From the NCBI RefSeq assembly GCF_033406955.1, contig NZ_CP137734.1, positions 1,860,001 through 1,924,000 on the forward strand: 64,000 nt of DNA, written 5' to 3'. The position numbers were made by a program, and so were the translations under genes. The notes beneath the pieces are model-generated. The model searched no databases, had not been told where the DNA came from, and saw nothing but the letters and a program-made list of their open reading frames with translations. Of this stretch, positions 24,756 to 33,252 are shown one piece after another (the first letter of the stretch is position 1; the number at the start of each line of letters is the position of its first letter). The stretch comes from Streptomyces violaceoruber. GTDB taxonomy: Bacteria; Actinomycetota; Actinomycetes; Streptomycetales; Streptomycetaceae.

Positions 24756-25877
24756 TCAGACACGTACCGGTGGATCGAGCGCCAGCCCCGGGCCGGCGCC
24801 CTGCCGCGCGACGCGCAGCGCGCCGTCGGGGCCGATCAGCGCGAGGACGATCCGGCCGTGTCCGTCCAGGGCCAGCGCGGGCGCCCCCGCACTCGGCCCG
24901 CCGGCCGGCGACCACCACACGCCCGCGCCTTCGTTCTCCGTACCGCACGCGGCCACCATGACCTCGCCGTCGAGCCCGCGGTGGGCGAGCACCGTGCAGT
25001 CGTAGCCGTCCAGCACCGCTCGCAGCACCGCGATCCGGTCCCCGGTGGACGCCCCGCCGAGGGGGATCACCCAGCCGCCGAGGCGGTGGGCGACGATCTG
25101 CCCGGTGTCCCCGTCGGCCCAGTAGAAGGTCGACCGGTCCGGCGCGGTCTCCAGCAACGAGGCCGTGCCGGGCGTGATGCGCAGGGGGATGTTCGGCTCC
25201 CGCCCGAAGTCCCCGTCGGCCTCGGACTGCCACCACCGCATCGCGTGTTGCGAGCTGTCCGCGAGCACCTCGATCCGCCCGGAGGAGTGGACCGTCGTGG
25301 CGAACCCGTCCCGCACCCCGCTGCCCTTGAGGTCCAGCCAGCGGTCCCATCGGCCGCTGGGCCCCTCCCGACGGAGCATCAGCCCGCCCCCGGCATTGCG
25401 CACGATGACATGGACTCGCCCAGTCGAGCTCACCGCGGCCACCGGAGCGCCGAGGCGGGCGGCCTTCTCCTGCTGCGGGTGCGGATTTCCCAACGACCGC
25501 CACTCGGTGACCGGGCGGGCGGTCTGGTACTGAATGGCGTGGACGACGTCGACGGTGGGCGGCGCCCCGTCACCCCCGCGGGCACGCCGGCCCAGGAAGT
25601 GGACGTAGGTGTCCGCGCCCTGCGTCACCGAAAGGTCCGTCAGGTCCGGCACCGGGATGAGATCCGGCTCCGACCAGTGCGGGCCGCCGGGCCTGGTCTC
25701 CGTCCAGCGCAGCAGGCCGGCACGGGAGCGGGCGTAGGCGGTCAGCCTGCCGTCCTTGCCCAGGACGAGCCACCGGCCGTCGAGACAGCCCTCGGCGACC
25801 TGCTGCTCTCTCCCCGCTTCGACGACCTGGCCGGCCGCTCTGCCTCGGGCGGCGCCGCGCCCGGATCCGGTCCGCAT
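24756..25877 (-). CDS. Propeller-like repeat protein, paralogue of the PIG-L tail (copy A)
   Basis: 373 aa from ATG 25877, with GGGAGGGG and AGG upstream. The body is composed of repeated W/G-rich blades: GRWLVLGKDGRLTAYA, PHWSEPDLI, GRVHVIVRNAGGGLMLRREGPSGRWDRW, GRIEVLADSSQHAMRWW, STFYWADGDTGQIVAH, DGYDCTVLAHRGLDGEVMVA. Phrases such as GR(V/A)HV(I/F)VRN and DGYDCT(V/L)LAHR recur in the gene at 26061, and the same blade pattern occurs in the C-terminal half of the PIG-L protein at 14006. No signal peptide, membrane segment or catalytic motif. A carbohydrate- or protein-binding propeller is inference. Function unknown. Confidence 0.7.
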   Translation of the reverse strand: MRTGSGRGAARGRAAGQVVEAGREQQVAEGCLDGRWLVLGKDGRLTAYARSRAGLLRWTETRPGGPHWSEPDLIPVPDLTDLSVTQGADTYVHFLGRRARGGDGAPPTVDVVHAIQYQTARPVTEWRSLGNPHPQQEKAARLGAPVAAVSSTGRVHVIVRNAGGGLMLRREGPSGRWDRWLDLKGSGVRDGFATTVHSSGRIEVLADSSQHAMRWWQSEADGDFGREPNIPLRITPGTASLLETAPDRSTFYWADGDTGQIVAHRLGGWVIPLGGASTGDRIAVLRAVLDGYDCTVLAHRGLDGEVMVAACGTENEGAGVWWSPAGGPSAGAPALALDGHGRIVLALIGPDGALRVARQGAGPGLALDPPVRV

Positions 25878-25971
25878 GACGTGACCTGCCCCTCCCGCCG
25901 CCGAACGCGGCTGACCTGCCCTCCTCCCGAGGATCCGTCCTGCGCGGAGGCTGAGCGCGCACCATCATAGA

Positions 25972-25983
25972 TCGAACGTTCGA
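25972..25983. promoter_or_regulatory. 12-bp palindrome TCGAACGTTCGA upstream of propeller copy A
   Basis: A perfect palindrome 95 bases before the copy A start in an AT-richer patch. Half sites resemble actinobacterial LexA boxes (TCGAAC / GTTCGA) but the usual 4-base spacer is absent. Confidence 0.3.
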
Positions 25984-26060
25984 CGAACATGATGTGACGA
26001 CCTCGTGCGCGACTCCGCCCGCCCGCGCGGCTGCTCCCGGGAGGCGGCCGGGGGCTCGGG

Positions 26061-27086
26061 TCAGACCGCCTGCCACGCCCCCAGCGCCAGCCCCGCCTCG
26101 TCCTTCCGCCGGGTCAGCAGCAGCTGTCCGGTCGACGGGGACAGGGTCGCCGCCACCAGCCGGCCGTCGGCGTCCAGGGCCAGGGCCACGGTCGCGTCGG
26201 CCGGCAGCGCGGGGCCCGACTCGGTCCAGGCCGCACCGGCCTCCTCCGCCTCCGAGGGGTACGCGGCGAAGGCGACGCGGCCGCTGCCCGCCGCACGCTG
26301 GGCGAGCAGCGTGCAGTCGTAGCCGTCTATGACGGTGCCGACGGCGGACACGGGGCCGGGGCCGGCTGCGGGCACCAGGGGGGCCGGCTTCCCGCCGGGG
26401 CGCCAGGCGCACAGCTCACCGGTGTCGTCGTCGGTGAAGAAGACCGTGGTGCGCTCCGCGGAGGTCGCCAGGGCGCGCAGGCTGCCTGGGCGGACCGCGG
26501 CCTGGAGGCGCTCCCCCAGCTCCATGCGGGTGCCCGCCGCCTCCTGCCTCCAGTGCAGGATCCCGCTCTCCACGGGCGCGTACAGCTCGACCAGGCCGGT
26601 CCGGGTCGTCACCGCCACGGGCGACTCCTGGACGCGGCTGCCCTTCAGGTCCCGCCACGGCGCCCAGCCGCCCTTCTCCCGCTGGGCCACCATGCTCATG
26701 CCGCCGCCGCCGTTGCGGACGAAGACGTGGGCGCGTCCCTGCGCGTCGACCGCGACGGTGGGAGGCCCGGTGCGGGCGCCCTGCTTGTTGGGGTGGCCGG
26801 CCGGCTGCCAGTCCAGGGGCGCGAGCAGCGGCCGGTAGTGCGTGGTGTGCACGAGGCCGGCGCGGTCGGCACCGATGGGCTGCCAGGCGGCCAGGTGGGC
26901 GTAACCGTCCGCGCCCTGCCCGACCGCGAGGGCGCCCGGACGCAGTTCCTGGTCGCCGCCGGCCCGGCGCGGGGGCTCCCAGCCTCCGCCGGGTGTGCTC
27001 TCGGCACGCCACAGGGCGGCGTCGTCCGTCTGGAAGTACACGCTGAGGCGGCCGTCGCGGCCGAGGAGAAGCCAGTCGCCGTTCAC
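26061..27086 (-). CDS. Propeller-like repeat protein, paralogue of the PIG-L tail (copy B)
   Basis: 341 aa from GTG 27086. It starts almost at the first blade (NGDWLLLGRDGRLSVYFQTDDAALWRAE), which aligns with GRWLVLGKDGRLTAYARS in copy A. Further shared segments: GRAHVFVRNGGGGMSMVAQREKGGWAPW, TGLVELYAPVESGILHWRQ, TTVFFTDDDTGELCAW, DGYDCTLLAQR. No signal peptide, so probably cytoplasmic like copy A. The two genes lie tandemly on the minus strand with a 183-base gap containing a palindrome; copy A was probably formed by duplication. Function unknown; proximity to the Stealth/PIG-L operon suggests, but does not prove, a shared process. Confidence 0.7.
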   Translation of the reverse strand: MNGDWLLLGRDGRLSVYFQTDDAALWRAESTPGGGWEPPRRAGGDQELRPGALAVGQGADGYAHLAAWQPIGADRAGLVHTTHYRPLLAPLDWQPAGHPNKQGARTGPPTVAVDAQGRAHVFVRNGGGGMSMVAQREKGGWAPWRDLKGSRVQESPVAVTTRTGLVELYAPVESGILHWRQEAAGTRMELGERLQAAVRPGSLRALATSAERTTVFFTDDDTGELCAWRPGGKPAPLVPAAGPGPVSAVGTVIDGYDCTLLAQRAAGSGRVAFAAYPSEAEEAGAAWTESGPALPADATVALALDADGRLVAATLSPSTGQLLLTRRKDEAGLALGAWQAV

Positions 27087-27214
27087 CGGTTCACTCTAAG
27101 CGGGAGCACCGGTTCCGTGGCGAGCGGGTACGGCCGTCGACCGCCAGGCGAGGCAGCGCGGGGCGGGAGGAGGACGGGGGGGGAGGACGGGGAGGGGCGT
27201 GCGACCCTGGCGGC

Positions 27215-27592
27215 ATGGAAGACAACACGCCCCTGCTCGTGGTCGTCGACGCCGCGAACGTCGTCGGCTCGGTGCCCGACGGCTGGTGGCGGGACCGGCG
27301 CGGGGCCGCCGAGCGGCTGCGGGACCGGCTGGCGGCGGACGGGGTGCCGGGGCGGGCCGGGCCGGTGGACATCGTGCTCGTCGTCGAGGGCGCGGCCCGC
27401 GGGGTGGAGTCCGTGCCCGGCGTACGGGTCGAGTCGGCGCCCGGCAGCGGGGACGACCACATGGTCGGCCTGGTCGCGCGGGCGGCGGACGACCGCCCCG
27501 TGCTGGTCGTGACGGCCGACCGCGAACTGCGCCGCCGGGTGACCGGGCTGGGCGCGGAGGTGGCGGGGCCCCGGACGGTGCGGCCCGTGTGA
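27215..27592 (+). CDS. NYN-domain (PIN-like) ribonuclease-like protein
   Basis: 125 aa. Conserved acidic residues of the NYN/PIN fold are seen in LLVVVDAANVVGSVPDGWW (first Asp and Asn), VDIVLVVEGAARG, GSGDDHMVGLVA (paired Asp) and VLVVTADRELRRRV (Asp). These enzymes cut RNA using metal ions. The family is a stand-alone small protein in actinomycetes. It is convergent with the APC permease, 37 bases apart. Substrate unknown. Confidence 0.75.
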   Translation: MEDNTPLLVVVDAANVVGSVPDGWWRDRRGAAERLRDRLAADGVPGRAGPVDIVLVVEGAARGVESVPGVRVESAPGSGDDHMVGLVARAADDRPVLVVTADRELRRRVTGLGAEVAGPRTVRPV

Positions 27593-27629
27593 CACCCGGT
27601 GGGGCCGGTGGGGCTGTGTGCCGGTGTGG

Positions 27630-29141
27630 CTACGTGCCGGACGGCTCGGCCGGGTCGGCCGGTGCCTCCTCGCCGCGGGCCAGGCGGCTGTGGGTGCGGC
27701 CGTAGAGGAAGTACACGACGAAGCCGATCGCCATCCAGATCGCGAACCGGACCCAGGTCTCGGCGGGCAGGTTCAGCATCAGCCACAGCGAGGCCGCCAC
27801 GGACACGATGGGCAGCAGCGGGACCAGCGGGGTGCGGAAGGCGCGGGGCAGGTCGGGCCGGGTCCTGCGCAGGATGATCACGCTGATCGCGACGACGACG
27901 AAGGCGAAGAGCGTGCCGATGTTCACCAGCTCGGCCAGCTCGCTGAGGCTGGTGAACCCGGCGACGATCGCGATGATCACGCCGAGCAGGATGGTCGGCC
28001 GGTAAGGGGTGCGGAACTTCGGGTGGACGTGGGAGAAGAAGCGCGGCAGCAGGCCGTCGCGGCTCATCGCGAAGAACACCCGGCTCTGGCCCAGCAGCAG
28101 GATCATGCAGACCGTGGTCAGGCCGACGGCCGCGCCGAAGCTGATCACCCCGGAGAAGAAGGGATGCCCCGTGGCTTTGAAGGCGTCGGCGAGCGGGGCG
28201 TCCACGGAGAGCTTGGTGTAGTGCTGCATGCCGGTGACGACGATCGAGACGCCGACGTACAGGAGGGTGCAGATGATCAGGGAGCCGAGGATGCCGCGGG
28301 GCATGTCGCGCTGCGGGTTCCTGGTCTCCTCGGCGGCGGTGGCGACGATGTCGAAGCCGATGAAGGCGAAGAAGACGACCGAGGCGGCCGTGAAGATGCC
28401 CATCACGCCGAAGTTGGACGGGGCCCAGCCGAACATCAGCTGGATCAGTGGTGAGTGCAGTCCCCCGCCCGCCTCGACGGGCTGCGACTTGGGGATGAAG
28501 GGGTCGTAGTTGGCGCTCTTGACGAAGAAGGCGCCCGCGATGATCACGATGAGGACGACGGCCACCTTGATGGCGACGACGAGCGAGGTGATCCGCGCCG
28601 ACAGTTTCATGCCGAGCACGAGGACGGCGGTGAGCACCAGCACCAGGGCGGCGGCGAGGATGTCGAAGCCGAAGCCCTCCGCGCCGTCCCGGCCGCCCAG
28701 CTCCGCGGGCATGTGCCAGCCCGCGTTGTCCATCAGCGAGCGGATGTAGCCCGACCAGCCGACGGCCACCACCGCCGTGCCCAGCGCGAACTCCAGGACC
28801 AGGTCCCAGCCGATGATCCAGGCGGGCAGTTCGCCCAGGGAGGCGTAGGAGAAGGTGTACGCGGAGCCGGCCACCGGGACGCTGGAGGCGAACTCGGCGT
28901 AGCACAGCGCGGCGAGCGCGCAGACGACGCCGGCGACCACGAACGCCAGGGCCGTGGCGGGCCCGGCGTTGTCCTTGGCGACGGTGCCGGTCAGTACGAA
29001 GATGCCGGTGCCGATGACGACGCCGATACCGAAGACGGTCAGGTCCAGCGCCGACAGGGATTTCTTGAGCGCGTGCTCCGGTTCCTCCGTGTCACGGATG
29101 GACTGCTCGATCTTCTTCGTCCTGAACAGGGTGTTGCTCAC
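27630..29141 (-). CDS. APC-superfamily amino acid permease
   Basis: 503 aa from GTG 29141, preceded by GGGAGG. Twelve hydrophobic segments are recognisable. The first carries the APC signature FGIGVVIGTGIFVLTG; others include VCALAALCYAEFASSVPVAGSAYTFSYASLGE (segments 2-3 substrate site) and VVFFAFIGFDIVATAAEETRNPQRDMPRGI, the consensus amphipathic region. This is the cationic/branched amino acid transporter-like (YfnA/CAT) group, importing amino acids by proton symport or exchange in the cytoplasmic membrane. Substrate cannot be assigned. Downstream of and codirectional with none of its neighbours in an operon; dxs lies upstream with a gap of 187 bases. Confidence 0.9.
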   Translation of the reverse strand: MSNTLFRTKKIEQSIRDTEEPEHALKKSLSALDLTVFGIGVVIGTGIFVLTGTVAKDNAGPATALAFVVAGVVCALAALCYAEFASSVPVAGSAYTFSYASLGELPAWIIGWDLVLEFALGTAVVAVGWSGYIRSLMDNAGWHMPAELGGRDGAEGFGFDILAAALVLVLTAVLVLGMKLSARITSLVVAIKVAVVLIVIIAGAFFVKSANYDPFIPKSQPVEAGGGLHSPLIQLMFGWAPSNFGVMGIFTAASVVFFAFIGFDIVATAAEETRNPQRDMPRGILGSLIICTLLYVGVSIVVTGMQHYTKLSVDAPLADAFKATGHPFFSGVISFGAAVGLTTVCMILLLGQSRVFFAMSRDGLLPRFFSHVHPKFRTPYRPTILLGVIIAIVAGFTSLSELAELVNIGTLFAFVVVAISVIILRRTRPDLPRAFRTPLVPLLPIVSVAASLWLMLNLPAETWVRFAIWMAIGFVVYFLYGRTHSRLARGEEAPADPAEPSGT

Positions 29142-29282
29142 GGGGACCTCCCACGCTTGTCGTCCTCGACATGATCGAGAGGGGGCGTACTGCGTATGCC
29201 CCGGCGTGGGCGATTTCACGCGGATGGGCCGGTTCCACCACCGCAACGAGTGGTCGGACCGGCCCATCCGGCTCAGTGCCGG

Positions 29283-29338
29283 GTCCCGCGGTGCGCGGTG
29301 TCAGTCGCGCGTCCCGCGGTGCGCGGTGTCAGTCGCGC
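29283..29338. repeat. Two tandem 28-bp direct repeats at the dxs 3' end
   Basis: Unit GTCCCGCGGTGCGCGGTGTC plus AGTCGCGC occurs at 29283-29310 and again, identically, at 29311-29338. The dxs stop codon (29329-29331) lies in the second unit, so the last codons of dxs and its stop are duplicated downstream. Confidence 0.95.
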
Positions 29339-31257
29339 GCGGCCTCCACCTGGTCCACCTCGGCGCCGGCCCGGTCGTACCGGCCGTCCAGCCTGGCGAC
29401 CAGTCCGGTGACCTGGCGCGCGATGTCGGGCGCGGTGAGCCCGATCTCGGCCAGCACCTCCGCGCGGGAGGCGTGGTCGAGGAAGCGCGGCGGGATGCCG
29501 AAGTCGCGCAGCGGTACGTCGACGCCGGCGTCGCGCAGGGCCTGGGCGACGGCGGAGCCGACGCCGCCGACGCGGGAGTTGTCCTCGACGGTGACGACCA
29601 CGCGGTGGCGCTCGGCGAGCGGGGCCATGGCCTCGTCGACGGGCTTGACCCAGCGCGGGTCGACCACGGTGGTGGAGATGCCCTGCTTGTTCAGCAGGTC
29701 GGCCACCTCCAGGCACATCGGCGCGAGGGCGCCGACCGAGACCAGGAGGACGTCGGGGGTCCCGGTGCCGGGGGCGCGCAGGACGTCCATCCCGCCGACG
29801 CGGCCGACGGCGGGGACGGCGGGGCCGACGGCGCCCTTGGAGAAGCGGACCACGGTCGGCGCGTCGTCCACCGCGACGGCCTCGCGCAGCTGGGCGCGGA
29901 CCTGGTCGGCGTCGCGCGGGGCGGCGAGCCTGAGGCCGGGGACGACCTGGAGGATCGACATGTCCCACATGCCGTTGTGGGAGGCGCCGTCGGTGCCGGT
30001 GACGCCGGCGCGGTCCAGCACGAAGGTGACGCCGCACTTGTGCAGGGCCACGTCCATCAGGACCTGGTCGAAGGCGCGGTTGAGGAAGGTGGCGTACACG
30101 GCGAAGACCGGGTGGACGCCGCCGTGCGCGAGGCCGGCCGCGGAGACCGCGCCGTGCTGCTCGGCGATGCCGACGTCGTAGACGCGGTCGGGGAAGGCCT
30201 TGGCGAACTTGTCGAGGCCGACCGGCTGGAGCATGGCGGCCGTGATGGCGACCACGTCCTCGCGCTCCTTGCCGAGCTTGAGCATCTCGTCGCCGAAGAC
30301 GGACGTCCAGTCGGCGCCGGAGGTGGAGATGGGCAGGCCGGTGTCGGGGTGGATCTTGCCGACGGCGTGGAAGCGGTCCGCCTCGTCCTGGAGGGCGGGC
30401 TGGTAGCCGCGGCCCTTCTCGGTGAGGCAGTGCACGATGACCGGGCCGCCGAAGCGCTTGGCCCGGGTGAGGGCGGACTCCAGGGCCTCCAGGTCGTGGC
30501 CGTCGATGGGGCCGACGTACTTGAGGCCGAGGTCCTCGAACATGCCCTGCGGGGCGATGAAGTCCTTCAGGCCCTTCTTGGCGCCGTGCAGGGTGTCGTA
30601 GAGGGGCCGCCCGACGACCGGGGTGCGCTCCAGGACCTCCTTGGTGCGGGCCAGGAAGCGCTCGTAGCCGTCGGTGGTGCGCAGGGTCGCCAGGTGGTTG
30701 GCGAGGCCGCCGATGGTGGGAGCGTAGGAGCGCTCGTTGTCGTTGACGACGATGACCAGGGGGCGGTCCTTGGCGGCGGCGATGTTGTTCAGCGCCTCCC
30801 AGGCCATGCCGCCGGTCAGGGCGCCGTCGCCGATGACGGCGACGACGTGGTCGTCGCGCTCCATGACCTGGTTGGCCTTGGCGATGCCGTCGGCCCAGCC
30901 GAGCACCGTGGAGGCGTGGCTGTTCTCGATGACGTCGTGCTCGGACTCTCCCTGCGAGGGGTAGCCGGACAGGCCGCCCTTCATCTTCAGTTTCGAGAAG
31001 TCCTGGCGGCCGGTGAGCAGCTTGTGCACGTAGGACTGGTGGCCCGTGTCCCAGAGCACCTTGTCCTTCGGCGATTCGAAGACCCGGTGCAGGGCGAGGG
31101 TGAGTTCCACCACGCCGAGGTTGGGGCCGAGGTGGCCGCCGGTCTTGGACACGGCGTCGACGAGGAAGGTACGGATCTCCTCGGCCAGCTGAGTCAGCTC
31201 TTCCAGGCTGAGCCGGTCCAGATCGCGCGGTCCCGTGATGCGGGTCAGCAGCGGCAC
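29329..31257 (-). CDS. dxs: 1-deoxy-D-xylulose-5-phosphate synthase
   Basis: 642 aa. Condenses pyruvate and glyceraldehyde 3-phosphate to DXP, the first step of the MEP isoprenoid pathway, using thiamine diphosphate. Signatures: [15 protein letters not shown] near the N-terminus, the ThDP motif [37 protein letters not shown], the transketolase pyrimidine-binding part [19 protein letters not shown], and [18 protein letters not shown]. Length is normal. The 3' end is duplicated as described separately. Divergent from the chitinase gene. Confidence 0.95.
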   Translation of the reverse strand: MPLLTRITGPRDLDRLSLEELTQLAEEIRTFLVDAVSKTGGHLGPNLGVVELTLALHRVFESPKDKVLWDTGHQSYVHKLLTGRQDFSKLKMKGGLSGYPSQGESEHDVIENSHASTVLGWADGIAKANQVMERDDHVVAVIGDGALTGGMAWEALNNIAAAKDRPLVIVVNDNERSYAPTIGGLANHLATLRTTDGYERFLARTKEVLERTPVVGRPLYDTLHGAKKGLKDFIAPQGMFEDLGLKYVGPIDGHDLEALESALTRAKRFGGPVIVHCLTEKGRGYQPALQDEADRFHAVGKIHPDTGLPISTSGADWTSVFGDEMLKLGKEREDVVAITAAMLQPVGLDKFAKAFPDRVYDVGIAEQHGAVSAAGLAHGGVHPVFAVYATFLNRAFDQVLMDVALHKCGVTFVLDRAGVTGTDGASHNGMWDMSILQVVPGLRLAAPRDADQVRAQLREAVAVDDAPTVVRFSKGAVGPAVPAVGRVGGMDVLRAPGTGTPDVLLVSVGALAPMCLEVADLLNKQGISTTVVDPRWVKPVDEAMAPLAERHRVVVTVEDNSRVGGVGSAVAQALRDAGVDVPLRDFGIPPRFLDHASRAEVLAEIGLTAPDIARQVTGLVARLDGRYDRAGAEVDQVEAARD

Positions 31258-31444
31258 CCGTGCCTCCTTGCAGTAGAGCTGTTGCCGGGCTCGTCGAGTC
31301 TAATGTTCCGCTCCGGCGGAACGTGTCCGGGCGGTGCGTCGTACGTCACGCGTTCGGCCCTACCCAGGGGCAGGCCGTTCTACGTCTTCCCGGTCCGCGT
31401 CCTCCGGCACGTCGCCGTCCGGCTTGGGGACACCTTTACCCGGG

Positions 31445-31456
31445 TGGTCCAGTCCA
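31445..31456. promoter_or_regulatory. Distal dre-like site upstream of chitinase
   Basis: TGGTCCAGTCCA matches the DasR core TGGTCTAGACCA at 10 of 12 positions, 57 bases before the paired sites at 31502 and 31518. Confidence 0.4.
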
Positions 31457-31501
31457 CCGGGCGCGCGGTGTCCAGGCCGGGTGGCTCCCGGCCCGGCCGA
31501 T

Positions 31502-31529
31502 TGGTCTAGTCCCATTCTGGTCCAGACCA
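31502..31529. promoter_or_regulatory. Paired dre-like/chi direct repeats upstream of chitinase
   Basis: TGGTCTAGTCCC (31502-31513) and TGGTCCAGACCA (31518-31529), spaced 16 bases start to start. Streptomyces chitinase promoters are known for paired 12-bp repeats of the form TGGTCCAGACCT, and DasR binds the related dre. This pair lies about 100 bases before the chitinase ATG, at promoter distance. The rest of the 368-base gap 31258-31625 holds no gene. Confidence 0.7.
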
Positions 31530-31625
31530 TTGCGTCCCCCGGTGCTCCGGCGATATCCCCGTACCCGGCAACACCCCAGCACAGCACGGGAATCGACGTT
31601 CCTCCCCACACACACCGGGACTGAC

Positions 31626-33149
31626 ATGAGACGCATGCGTTCCATCCGGGCGGCCCTCACCGCGGCCGCCACCACCGTGGCCGCGGTGGGCCTCGCCCTG
31701 TCCGGCACCGTCCCGGCCCAGGCGGCGACCCCGCTGCCGGACCGGGTCTTCGCGCCGTACTTCGAGGCCTGGACCGGCGAGAGCCCGGCCGCGCTGGCCG
31801 CCCAGTCGGGCGCCAAGCACCTCACCATGGCCTTCCTCCAGACGGCGACCCCGGGTTCCTGCACGCCGTACTGGAACGGCGACACGTCGATGCCGATCGC
31901 GCAGTCCACCTTCGGCGCCGACTTCGACACCATCCAGGCGAACGGCGGCGATGTCATCCCCTCGTTCGGCGGCTACACGGCCGACACCACCGGCACCGAG
32001 ATCGCCGACAGCTGCACCGACGTCCAGCAGATCGCCGCGGCCTACGAGAAGGTCATCACGACCTACGACGTCTCCCGGCTCGACATGGACATCGAGATCG
32101 ACGCGCTGGACAACACCGCGGGCATCGACCGCCGCAACAAGGCCATCAAGCTGGTCCAGGACTGGGCCGCAGCCAACGGCCGCGACCTCGAGATCTCCTA
32201 CACCCTGCCCACCACCACCCGCGGCCTGGCGAGCAACGGCGTCGCGCTGCTCGAGAACGCCGTCAAGAACGGCACGAAGGTCGACGTCGTCAACCTGATG
32301 ACGTTCGACTACTACGACAACCAGCAGCACGACATGGCCCGGGACACGCAAACCGCGACCCAGGGCCTGCACGACGTGCTGGCCCGGCTCCACCCGGGCA
32401 AGTCCTCGGCCGACCTCTGGCACATGATCGGCGTCATCGAGATGATCGGCGTCGACGACTTCGGACCGGCGGAGACCTTCACCCTGGACAACGCCCGCAC
32501 GGTCTACGACTGGGCCCTGGACCAGGGCATCAACACGCTCTCCTTCTGGGCGCTCCAGCGGGACAACGGGAGCTGCGCGGGCGGCGGCGCGGCCGACAAC
32601 TGCTCCGGCATCCAGCAGAACACCTGGGACTTCTCGCACGTCTTCGCGCCGTTCACCAGTGGCAGCACCGCCCCGGAGAACGACTTCTCCCTCTCCGCCA
32701 CCCCGGCCTCCGGCACGGTGACCGCGGGCGCCTCGGCCACCACCACGGTGAAGACCGCGGTGAAGTCGGGTACGGCTCAGACGGTGCAGCTCGGGGCGAG
32801 CGGGGTCCCGGCGGGCGTCACCGCGTCGTTCAGCCCCGCCTCGGTCACGGCGGGCGGGCAGTCGACGCTCACCCTCGCCACCACCGGCCAGGCGGTCTCG
32901 GGGACGTACTCCATCACCGTCACGGGCACCGGCCCGTCCGGCAGCCACAGCACCAGCTACGCGCTGACCGTCACCGGCGGCAACGGCAACCAGTGCACGG
33001 CCGCCCCGTGGAACTCGGGCGCGATCTACACCGGCGGGCAGCAGGTCTCCCACGAGGGGCACACCTGGAAGGCCAAGTGGTGGACGACCGGCGAGGAGCC
33101 CGGGACCACCGGCCAGTGGGGCGTCTGGCAGGACCTCGGCGCCTGCTGA
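31626..33149 (+). CDS. Secreted GH18 chitinase with C-terminal chitin-binding module
   Basis: 507 aa. Signal peptide 1-36 or so (RRMRSIR, hydrophobic core, cleavage after PAQA). GH18 domain about 37-345 with the catalytic strand [10 protein letters not shown] (D-x-D-x-E, Glu as proton donor), [10 protein letters not shown], and [11 protein letters not shown] Gly/Thr/Ser-rich beta-sandwich linker (about 360-455) follows, then a CBM5/12-type module at the C-terminus ([33 protein letters not shown]). It degrades chitin outside the cell. Repeats in the promoter indicate DasR/GlcNAc control. It neighbours xylFGH and a ROK regulator linked to carbon sensing. Confidence 0.92.
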   Translation: MRRMRSIRAALTAAATTVAAVGLALSGTVPAQAATPLPDRVFAPYFEAWTGESPAALAAQSGAKHLTMAFLQTATPGSCTPYWNGDTSMPIAQSTFGADFDTIQANGGDVIPSFGGYTADTTGTEIADSCTDVQQIAAAYEKVITTYDVSRLDMDIEIDALDNTAGIDRRNKAIKLVQDWAAANGRDLEISYTLPTTTRGLASNGVALLENAVKNGTKVDVVNLMTFDYYDNQQHDMARDTQTATQGLHDVLARLHPGKSSADLWHMIGVIEMIGVDDFGPAETFTLDNARTVYDWALDQGINTLSFWALQRDNGSCAGGGAADNCSGIQQNTWDFSHVFAPFTSGSTAPENDFSLSATPASGTVTAGASATTTVKTAVKSGTAQTVQLGASGVPAGVTASFSPASVTAGGQSTLTLATTGQAVSGTYSITVTGTGPSGSHSTSYALTVTGGNGNQCTAAPWNSGAIYTGGQQVSHEGHTWKAKWWTTGEEPGTTGQWGVWQDLGAC

Positions 33150-33183
33150 GAACGGCACGGCGCACCCCGACGGGCGCGGAAAG

Positions 33184-33230
33184 CGGTCCGCCCGCCGGCC
33201 CAGGGCTCAGCTGGGCGGGCGGGCGGACCG
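33184..33230. terminator. Terminator between chitinase and xylH
   Basis: CGGTCCGCCCGCC (33184-33196) pairs with GGCGGGCGGACCG (33218-33230) between convergent genes. Confidence 0.75.
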
Positions 33231-33252
33231 GCGTCGGCCGTGCGGCGGCTTG

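Noticed and set aside
25972..25983. LexA (SOS) box
   Set aside because: Half sites match but the 4-base spacer of actinobacterial LexA boxes is missing and the gene is not a repair gene. Kept only as an unassigned palindrome.
28954..31509. 851-codon plus frame across dxs and its upstream region
   Set aside because: Antisense shadow of dxs, low-complexity composition, no motifs.
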